Origin: DASVFB01 sp045806505
GTDB lineage: Bacteria > Actinomycetota > Thermoleophilia > Gaiellales > Gaiellaceae
Length of the DNA: 5,802 bases
Assembly (NCBI GenBank): GCA_045806505.1
Contig: JBJMJE010000135.1
Coordinates: 1 to 5,802, forward strand
Direction of reading: 5' to 3'
In this document: one piece after another, positions 1 through 4,921 of the stretch
How the letters are laid out: the number at the start of each line of letters is the position of its first letter
Numbering within the stretch: the first letter of the stretch is position 1
The notes under the pieces: generated by a model
Seen by the model: the letters and a program-made list of their open reading frames with translations, nothing else
Databases searched by the model: none
What the model was told of the DNA's origin: nothing
Position numbers and translations under genes: made by a program

Positions 1-1083
1 GGCGCGATCGTGACGCCGCTCACCCTGACGATCCTGAGCGCCGGCGTTCCGAGGGAGCGCCGTGGTGCGTTCATCGGCGCGTGGAGTGGAATCGCCGGCC
101 TCGCCGTCGCGTTCGGCCCGCTCTTCGGCGGCGCAGTGGTCAGCGGGATCTCGTGGCTCTGGATCTTCTGGCTCAACGTGCCGGTCGGTCTCGCGCTGAT
201 CCCTCTGGCGCTGCTCAGGCTCGACGAGTCGTACGGGCCTGACGCCAAGCTCGACCTGCCGGGCGTCGGCCTCGTCAGCGCGGGTCTCTTCGGCATCGTC
301 TGGGGTCTCGTCCGCGGCAACGGCCAGGGCTGGACGAGCCCGGAGATCGTGTTCGCGCTCGCCGGCGGCGCCGTCCTCGTCGCGCTGTTCGTTCTCTGGG
401 AGCTTCGCGCGAAGGCGCCGATGCTGCCGATGCGCTTCTTCAAGAGCCGCGTGTTCACGCTGGCGAACGTCGCGTCGCTGCTCATGTTCTTCGGGATGTT
501 CGGCTCGATCTTCCTGCTCGCGCAGTTCTTCCAGACCGTGCAGGGCTACTCGCCGTTCGGCTCGGGCCTCCGGATCCTCCCGTGGACGCTCATGCCGATG
601 TTCGTGGCGCCGATCGCCGGCGCACTGTCCGACCGGCTGGGCGGCGCGAGGCTGATGGGCACGGGCCTCGTCCTGCAGGCGATCGGCCTGTCGTGGGTCG
701 CGGCGGTGACGTCACCGACGGTCGCGTACGTCGAGCTCGTCGCACCGTTCATCCTCTCGGGGATCGGCATGGCGCTCTTCTGGGCGCCGGTCGCGAACGT
801 CATCCTCAGCGACGTGGCGCCGGTCGAGGAGGGCAAGGCTTCGGGCATTCAGAACTCGATCCGCGAGCTGGGCGGCGTGTTCGGCGTGGCGGTCCTCGCG
901 TCCGTGTGGTCGCACTACGGCAGCTACGCGAGCGGCCAGTCGTTCGTCGACGGGATGGTGCCGGCGGTGTGGATCGGTGCGGCCGTCGTCGCAGCCGGCG
1001 CCGTTGCCGCATTCCTGATCCCGGCGCGTGCGCGGCGGCAGGAGGCCGAGCAGCTCGAGCCGGCCTTCGACCAGGTGGCCTAG
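1..1083 (+). CDS. DHA2-type (EmrB/QacA) MFS efflux transporter, 5'-truncated
   Basis: This is an integral inner-membrane transporter of the major facilitator superfamily, expected to export drugs or other small molecules in exchange for protons. The frame is open from base 1 and ends at TAG 1081-1083, so 360 residues are present. The GTG at base 10 falls inside a conserved helix and is not a believable start. The first residues match the region around TM4-5 of DHA2 proteins: an 'RRGAFIGAWSGIAG' segment, then the antiporter motif C-like 'GPLFGGAVV', then 'SWLWIFWLNVPVGLAL', the W-W-F-N-P-G signature of this family. About nine further hydrophobic segments follow, with a loop 'SDRLGGARLMG' resembling MFS motif A in the second half. 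Full-length family members are about 450-500 residues, so roughly 100-130 N-terminal residues are missing. The C-terminus is a short charged tail. It converges on the DUF402 gene. The substrate cannot be told from the sequence. Confidence 0.93.
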   Translation, partial: GAIVTPLTLTILSAGVPRERRGAFIGAWSGIAGLAVAFGPLFGGAVVSGISWLWIFWLNVPVGLALIPLALLRLDESYGPDAKLDLPGVGLVSAGLFGIVWGLVRGNGQGWTSPEIVFALAGGAVLVALFVLWELRAKAPMLPMRFFKSRVFTLANVASLLMFFGMFGSIFLLAQFFQTVQGYSPFGSGLRILPWTLMPMFVAPIAGALSDRLGGARLMGTGLVLQAIGLSWVAAVTSPTVAYVELVAPFILSGIGMALFWAPVANVILSDVAPVEEGKASGIQNSIRELGGVFGVAVLASVWSHYGSYASGQSFVDGMVPAVWIGAAVVAAGAVAAFLIPARARRQEAEQLEPAFDQVA

Positions 1084-1099
1084 CCCTCTCGTCTGTTCC

Positions 1100-1132
1100 G
1101 GACATGGCCGGGGTCTGACCCCGGCCATGTCC
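1100..1132. repeat. Perfect 33-bp palindrome, REP-like copy 1, possible bidirectional terminator
   Basis: The left arm GGACATGGCCGGGGTC (1100-1115) and right arm GACCCCGGCCATGTCC (1117-1132) are exact reverse complements around a single T at 1116. The element begins 17 bases after the MFS stop codon and ends 10 bases beyond the stop of the converging DUF402 gene. A near-identical copy lies at 1754-1786. The hairpin would be very stable in either transcript and may end or protect both 3' ends, but no T-run follows on either side, so it is not a classical intrinsic terminator. The core GGGGTCTGACCCC resembles dispersed REP-type palindromes that I recall from other high-GC genomes; membership of such a family is inference. 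Confidence 0.9.
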
Positions 1133-1142
1133 TCGTTCGACA

Positions 1143-1739
1143 TCACCCCCAGCCCGGAGCGAACGCCGGCGTAGGCCAGGCGGGATCGGGCGCCCACTCC
1201 GACCAGGCCTCGTCCCACCAGCGGCGAGCCGCGTCGAGCTCGGCGGCGATCCGCCGCCCCGACTCACCAATCGACTCGGCCTGCTCGGCGGTGAAGCGGC
1301 CTTCGCGGACACGGACGTCGAGTAGCTCCTCGTCCTTCCAGCGCCATGAGCCGCCGACGGGAATCCAGATGTCGAGCTCTAAGTCCTGCGTGTCGTAGCC
1401 GTACGCCGTTCGGCTGAACGGTCGCTGCAGGTTCACGTACCAACCCTGAAACTCGCGCTGTTCTCCGCGCCAGAAGAGCCAGACCGCGTGCGCCTCGTCC
1501 GGTTGCTGAAGCATGAGCACGCCGTGGCCGTGCCAGCGCTCCTTGCCGGCCCACGGGTGAAGCCCGTCCGCGGTGGGCCAGTCGCCGGGCGGAAAGCGAA
1601 ACGGAGCGTCCTTCGGGATGTACGTCGCGAGCAAGTCCGCGTCGTCGCGGACGACGATCACCGGGACCTCCATCCACGAGCGGCCGTCGTTGAGCAGCTC
1701 ACGCCGCAGGATCACGTCGCCCGTGCGCCAGCGCTCCAT
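1143..1739 (-). CDS. DUF402 / FomD-like family protein
   Basis: A 198-residue soluble protein of the DUF402 family, which includes FomD (hydrolysis of a cytidylyl phosphonate in fosfomycin biosynthesis) and metal-dependent nucleoside di-/triphosphatases of Gram-positive bacteria. Family features seen are a small N-terminal beta-rich part beginning 'ERWRTGDVILRREL', a tryptophan-rich strand 'AVWLFWRGEQREF' near residues 85-97, 'GWYVNLQRPFSRT' at 99-111 with the conserved Asn103, the acidic 'GYDTQDLELD' at 114-123, and 'SWRWKDEELLD' at 131-141. The Asn and Asp residues are the likely divalent-metal ligands by family analogy. An alpha-helical C-terminus ends in the Trp/Pro-rich 'EWAPDPAWP' tail typical of actinobacterial members. 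I chose ATG at 1739. An in-frame ATG at 1853 would add 38 residues that are only a translation of the palindromic repeat and of the antisense of the glycosyltransferase start. The gene reads as less GC-rich than its neighbours and is bracketed by two palindromes. The natural substrate is unknown. Confidence 0.85.
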   Translation of the reverse strand: MERWRTGDVILRRELLNDGRSWMEVPVIVVRDDADLLATYIPKDAPFRFPPGDWPTADGLHPWAGKERWHGHGVLMLQQPDEAHAVWLFWRGEQREFQGWYVNLQRPFSRTAYGYDTQDLELDIWIPVGGSWRWKDEELLDVRVREGRFTAEQAESIGESGRRIAAELDAARRWWDEAWSEWAPDPAWPTPAFAPGWG

Positions 1740-1746
1740 CGCCGCG

Positions 1747-1752
1747 AGTGTA
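1747..1752 (-). promoter_or_regulatory. Candidate -10 box (TACACT) for a leaderless DUF402 transcript
   Basis: On the minus strand TACACT fits the actinobacterial -10 consensus TANNNT and ends 7 bases before the chosen ATG at 1739. Transcription would therefore start at or next to the A of the start codon, giving a leaderless mRNA. This agrees with the absence of a Shine-Dalgarno sequence. No convincing -35 is seen; its expected place falls within the palindrome at 1754-1786. This rests on motif and spacing only. Confidence 0.4.
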
Positions 1753-1753
1753 G

Positions 1754-1786
1754 GGACATGTCCGGGGTCTGACCCCGGACACGGCC
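1754..1786. repeat. REP-like palindrome copy 2, slightly degenerate
   Basis: The left arm GGACATGTCCGGGGTC (1754-1769) and right arm GACCCCGGACACGGCC (1771-1786) pair at 14 of 16 positions around T1770. The left arm differs from copy 1 (1100-1132) at one base in 16, and the central GGGGTCTGACCCC is identical in both. It lies in the 79-base gap between the divergent DUF402 and glycosyltransferase genes, 14 bases upstream of the DUF402 start and 32 bases upstream of the glycosyltransferase start. It would overlap any -35 element of either gene, so it could affect expression of both. No transposase is visible nearby. Confidence 0.85.
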
Positions 1787-1803
1787 CGTCGAGACGCGAG
1801 CGG

Positions 1804-1809
1804 TAGGTT
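1804..1809 (+). promoter_or_regulatory. Weak candidate -10 box (TAGGTT) for the sugar operon
   Basis: TAGGTT fits TANNNT and ends 9 bases before the ATG at 1819, which would give an almost leaderless transcript for the operon. No -35 match is visible at the usual spacing. The overlapping GGTAGG (1802-1807) could instead be a weak ribosome-binding site, at rather long spacing (11 bases). This gap is the only non-coding stretch upstream of the operon in the window, so its promoter is likely to lie here, but the exact box is uncertain. Confidence 0.22.
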
Positions 1810-1818
1810 TCCAACGCG

Positions 1819-2736
1819 ATGAACCCTGCTCCGGAGCTGTCGATCGTCGTCACCGTGCTGAACGAGGAGCGGACGATCGACGAGCTCTACGAGCGGACGG
1901 TCGCGGCGGTGAACGGACGCCCGTTCGAGCTGCTCTTCGTCGACGACGGGTCGACCGATCACACGTTCGACGCGCTGCAGCGGCTGCACGATCGCGACCC
2001 GCGCGTGCACGCGATCCGGTTCACGCGCAACTTCGGCCAGCACCCGGCGATGCACGCGGGCTTCACGCGGGCGCGCGGCGACATCCTCGTGACGATGGAC
2101 GGCGACCTGCAGAACCAGCCCGAGGACATCCCGAAGCTCGTCGCGGCCGTCGAGAGTGGCGCCGACGTCGCGAGCGGGCGCCGCAACGCGCGCCGCGACT
2201 CGTGGGGCCGCACGCTCCCGTCGCGGCTCATCAACGGGATGCTCCGACGCTTCACCGGCGTCGCGATCTCCGACTTCGGCTGCGCGTTCAACGCCTACCG
2301 CCGGCGCGCCGTCGAGCCGATGCTCGGCTCCATCGGCAGGCAGAAGTTCACGAAGGCGCTCGTCCTCTCCGGCGGCGCGTCGGTCGTCGAGGTGGACGTC
2401 GCGCACGCCGCCCGGCGCGACCCGTCGCGCTATTCGCCGCTCCGCCTCACACGCCTCGCGCTCCACGTGCTCGCGGGCTTCTGGCCGCAGCCCATCCAGT
2501 GGATCGGCATCGCCCTCGGCCTCGCCTGCTCGCTTGCGGCGTTCGGCCTCGGGATCTACGGCGTCGTCTTCTGGATCACGGAGTCGAACTTCCCCGGCCC
2601 GCTCTTCGGCGGCACGCTGATCCTGTTCGTCCTCGGTGTCCAGGGCTTCATCCTCGCGCTCGTCGGCGAGTACCTCGGCAGAATCCAGAGGCAGGTCGAA
2701 GGCAGCCCCCTCTACACGATCGCGGAGGAGATTTGA
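1819..2736 (+). CDS. ArnC-like polyprenyl-phosphate glycosyltransferase (GT2)
   Basis: A 305-residue membrane-anchored family 2 glycosyltransferase that would move a sugar from a nucleotide donor to undecaprenyl phosphate on the cytoplasmic face of the membrane. The GT-A domain shows 'SIVVTVLNEE' (8-17), nucleotide-binding 'VDDGSTD' (41-47), 'RNFGQHPAMHAGF' (70-82) and the metal-binding DxD-type motif 'MDGDLQNQPEDIP' (93-105). The stretch from 'RRNARRDSWGR' (121-131) through 'SRLING', 'RFTG' and 'DFGCAFNAYRR' (152-162) follows the ArnC pattern more closely than generic dolichyl-phosphate-mannose synthases. Two hydrophobic helices lie at about 227-252 and 263-284, followed by 'GEYLGRIQRQVEGSPLY', the usual cytoplasmic tail of the ArnC/GtrB/DPM1 group. 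Length is normal for the group (about 300-330). ATG 1819 places the first beta-strand right at the N-terminus. It is the first gene of the operon and its stop overlaps the next start. ArnC itself uses UDP-4-formamido-arabinose; the donor here is not known. Confidence 0.9.
   Translation: MNPAPELSIVVTVLNEERTIDELYERTVAAVNGRPFELLFVDDGSTDHTFDALQRLHDRDPRVHAIRFTRNFGQHPAMHAGFTRARGDILVTMDGDLQNQPEDIPKLVAAVESGADVASGRRNARRDSWGRTLPSRLINGMLRRFTGVAISDFGCAFNAYRRRAVEPMLGSIGRQKFTKALVLSGGASVVEVDVAHAARRDPSRYSPLRLTRLALHVLAGFWPQPIQWIGIALGLACSLAAFGLGIYGVVFWITESNFPGPLFGGTLILFVLGVQGFILALVGEYLGRIQRQVEGSPLYTIAEEI
2724..2730 (+). promoter_or_regulatory. Shine-Dalgarno GGAGGAG for the TTG start of the SDR gene
   Basis: GGAGGAG lies in the last codons of the glycosyltransferase. 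Its GGAGG core ends 4 bases before TTG 2733. This decides a start that has no ATG or GTG alternative before the Rossmann motif. The TTG overlaps the upstream stop as TTGA, an arrangement usual for coupled translation. Confidence 0.65.
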
Positions 2737-3728
2737 AGAAGGTCCTCGTCACCGGCGGCGCCGGCTTCATTCCGTCGAACTTCATCCGCCACCTGCTGGC
2801 GCACACGCCGTACGACGTCGTCTCGCTCGACGCGCTGACGTATGCCGGCAACGTCGAGAACCTGGCGGACGTGATGTCGCACGAGCGGCTCTCGTTCGTG
2901 CACGGCGACATCCGCGACGCCGAGCTCGTACGCGACGTCGTCGAGCACGTCGACGTGATCGTCAACGCCGCCGCAGAGTCGCACGTCGAAAAGTCGATCC
3001 TCCACGGCGGCTCCGAGTTCGTGCGCACGAACGTCGAAGGGACGCAGATCCTGCTCGACGCGATCCGGGAGGCTCCGGTCGAGCGCTTCATCCTCATCTC
3101 GTCGTCGGAGGTGTACGGCACCGCGGAGGCGGCGCCGATGGACGAGGAGCATCCGCTCAACCCGCGCAGCCCGTACGCGGGGACGAAGGCGGGCGCCGAC
3201 CGGCTTGCATACTCGTACTTCGTCACGTACGAGCTGCCGATCGTGATCGTGCGGCCGTTCAACAACTACGGCCCGCGCCAGCACCCGGAGAAGGTCATCC
3301 CGCGCTTCATCACGCAGGCGCTGCGGGACGAGCCGCTGACGGTGCACGGCGACGGCCACGCGAGCCGCGACTGGCTGTTCGTCGATGACGACGCGGAGGC
3401 GATGGAGGCGGTGATCGAGGCGCCGCTGGATGCGGTGGCGGGCGAGGTGCTCAACGTCGCCACCGGCATCGACATCCCTGTGAGCGAGATCGCGGACAGG
3501 GTGCTCGACGCGCTCGGCAAGGAGAGCGCGTTGAAGCTTCACGTCCCGGAGCGGCCGGGTCAGGTCGACCGGCACATCGGCTCGACCGACAAGGCGGCGC
3601 GGCTCCTCGGCTGGCGCGCGCGGACGTCCTTCGACGACGGGCTCGCGCGGACCGTCGCGTGGTACCGCGAGAATGAGGCGTGGTGGAAGGCCCTACTCCG
3701 GACCGGCGCACCCGTCTCCTCGTCCTAG
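2733..3728 (+). CDS. RmlB-like NAD-dependent sugar-nucleotide dehydratase/epimerase (extended SDR)
   Basis: A 331-residue soluble enzyme expected to oxidise C4 of a nucleotide sugar with bound NAD and then dehydrate or epimerise it. RmlB-type landmarks are the Rossmann motif 'TGGAGFIPSNF' (7-17), 'DALTYAGNVENL' (33-44), 'HGDIRDAELV' (57-66), 'NAAAESHVEKSI' (78-89), 'TNVEGTQ' (99-105), catalytic Tyr148 and Lys152 in 'SPYAGTK', 'RPFNNYGPRQ' (174-183), 'SRDWLFVDD' (211-219) and 'ERPGQVDRHIGSTDKAARLLGW' spread over 273-294. Two positions are unusual. The third Gly of the GxxGxxG loop is Pro14, and the RmlB active-site Thr-Asp-Glu is 'SSSE' (123-126), keeping Glu126 but not the Asp. The second pattern also occurs in LegB-, ArnA- and UXS-like enzymes, so dTDP-glucose 4,6-dehydratase is not assured. 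The start is TTG 2733 within the glycosyltransferase stop. The gene overlaps the ATP-grasp gene by 49 bases. The family call is firm; substrate and exact reaction are not. Confidence 0.87.
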   Translation: MKKVLVTGGAGFIPSNFIRHLLAHTPYDVVSLDALTYAGNVENLADVMSHERLSFVHGDIRDAELVRDVVEHVDVIVNAAAESHVEKSILHGGSEFVRTNVEGTQILLDAIREAPVERFILISSSEVYGTAEAAPMDEEHPLNPRSPYAGTKAGADRLAYSYFVTYELPIVIVRPFNNYGPRQHPEKVIPRFITQALRDEPLTVHGDGHASRDWLFVDDDAEAMEAVIEAPLDAVAGEVLNVATGIDIPVSEIADRVLDALGKESALKLHVPERPGQVDRHIGSTDKAARLLGWRARTSFDDGLARTVAWYRENEAWWKALLRTGAPVSSS

Positions 3729-4921
3729 GAGCAGGCCCGGCGCAGCTCGGCCTCCTCGCCGCCGCGCACAAGCGCGACCTGCACGTCATCGCCGTCGACC
3801 GCGACCCCGACGCGCCCGGATTCCGCTACGCCGACCGCCGCGCGATCATCTCGACGGAGGACGAGCGCGGGATCGAGCGGCTCGCGGAGGCGGAGCGGGT
3901 GGAAGGCATCATCGCGCCGGGCATCGACTGGCCCGTCGGCATCGCGGCGCGCGTCGCGGCGAAGCTCGGGCTGCCGCACCCGCTGTCGCCGGAGTCGGGC
4001 GTGCTCGCGACGTCGAAGGCCCGCCAGCGCGAGCGCTTCGCGGCGGCAGACGTGCCGCAGCCGCAGTACCAGGCGTGCCGCACCGTCGACGAGGCGCGCT
4101 GGGCGGCGGACGAGCTCGGCTACCCCTGCGTCGTCAAGGCGCCGGACCGGCAGGGTCAACGCGGCCTGTCGGTCGTGAGGAGCCGCGGTGAGCTCGACGC
4201 CGCCGTCACCGCGGCGCTCGACGTCTCACGGAGTGGTGCGCTGCTCGTCGAGTCGTTCGTCGCGGGCCGCGAGGTGACCGTCAACGCGTTCCTCGTCGGC
4301 GGCCGCTTCCACGCGCTGACCGTCACCGACCGCCATCTCGCCGAGGCGACTGCGTTCGGCGTCGCGCTCGCGCACACGTGGCCCTCCGCACAGCCGACGC
4401 CGCAGATCGCGAAGGCGATCGACGCCGCGCGCAAGGCGGCGGCGGCTCTCGGCATCGCCGAAGGGCCGACGTACACGCAGGTGCTCGTCTCGGACGACGG
4501 CGCAGTCGTGGGTGAGCTCGCGGCGCGCCTCGGCGGCGGTCACGACGCCGAGCTCTGCCGCGCGGCGCTGCGCGTGAACCTCAACCAGCTTGCGATCTCG
4601 GCCGCGCTCGGAGAGCAGGTCCCGCGCAACCGCCTCGCTCCGCAGGCGCGGGTCGGTGGTGCGTGCGTGCGGTTCCTGGTCGCGCCCCGCGGCGAGCTGC
4701 GCGCGGTGCGCGGCCTCAAGGAGGCATACGAGAGCGAAGGCGTCCGCGGGATCCGCATCTACCGCAAGCCGGGTCACGTGTTCGGGCCGCTGCGCAGCGG
4801 CTCCGACCGCGCGGGCGCGATCCTCGCCACCGGCGACTCCGCGGAGGAGGCGCTGGCGCGGGCCGACAGAGCTCAGAGCCTCGTCCGCTTCGAAGTCGAG
4901 GCCGCGCGCGTTGTCGCCTAG
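3680..4921 (+). CDS. PurK/PurT-like ATP-grasp ligase in a sugar operon
   Basis: A 413-residue cytosolic ATP-grasp enzyme, expected to activate a carboxylate as an acyl-phosphate and join it to an amine or similar nucleophile. The N-terminal preATP-grasp Rossmann part has 'LLVLGAGPAQLGLLAAA' (13-29) and 'VIAVDRDPDAPG' (36-47), much like PurK. The ATP-grasp core has 'CVVKAPDRQGQRGLSVV' (150-166) with Lys153, 'LLVESFVAGREVTVN' (188-202) with Glu191 and Glu198, and a metal-binding strand 'VGELAARLGGGHDAEL' (277-292). There the usual E-x-N is ELA, as in the E-x-A/S variants of PurK and PurT. A C-terminal domain contains 'YRKPGHVFGPLRSGSDRAGA' (361-380). The start is GTG 3680 or the adjacent GTG 3683; TGA at 3674 excludes anything earlier. 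GAGG at 3675-3678 fits the second better. It overlaps the SDR gene by 46-49 bases and the aminotransferase gene by 11. Family confident. A role in acylating the amino sugar is inferred from context only; a true purine role is unlikely here. Confidence 0.83.
   Translation: MVEGPTPDRRTRLLVLGAGPAQLGLLAAAHKRDLHVIAVDRDPDAPGFRYADRRAIISTEDERGIERLAEAERVEGIIAPGIDWPVGIAARVAAKLGLPHPLSPESGVLATSKARQRERFAAADVPQPQYQACRTVDEARWAADELGYPCVVKAPDRQGQRGLSVVRSRGELDAAVTAALDVSRSGALLVESFVAGREVTVNAFLVGGRFHALTVTDRHLAEATAFGVALAHTWPSAQPTPQIAKAIDAARKAAAALGIAEGPTYTQVLVSDDGAVVGELAARLGGGHDAELCRAALRVNLNQLAISAALGEQVPRNRLAPQARVGGACVRFLVAPRGELRAVRGLKEAYESEGVRGIRIYRKPGHVFGPLRSGSDRAGAILATGDSAEEALARADRAQSLVRFEVEAARVVA
4898..4901 (+). 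promoter_or_regulatory. Ribosome-binding site (GAGG) for the aminotransferase TTG start
   Basis: GAGG lies 9 bases upstream of TTG 4911, within the last codons of the ATP-grasp gene. It is short but well placed, and it supports the TTG as start. The next in-frame ATG (5100-5102) is well inside the conserved fold, just after the SGT phosphate-binding motif. Confidence 0.4.

Noticed and set aside
1100..1132. Classical rho-independent terminator
   Set aside because: The hairpin is perfect but no T-run follows it on either strand. Its repetition at 1754-1786 upstream of genes makes a repeat element the better primary description.
1100..1786. CRISPR array or insertion sequence ends
   Set aside because: There are only two copies about 650 bases apart, each palindromic in itself, with no transposase or spacer series between them. 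The enclosed gene is DUF402.
1740..1853. N-terminal extension of the DUF402 protein to an ATG at 1853 on the minus strand
   Set aside because: The extra 38 residues translate the palindrome and the antisense of the glycosyltransferase start, and do not look like protein. The DUF402 fold begins right at the Met encoded at 1739, which has a well-placed TACACT box.
2202..2732. Upstream part of the open frame that contains the SDR gene
   Set aside because: It runs in another frame through the glycosyltransferase gene and translates to Arg/Pro-rich sequence. The Rossmann motif begins only after TTG 2733, which has its own Shine-Dalgarno.
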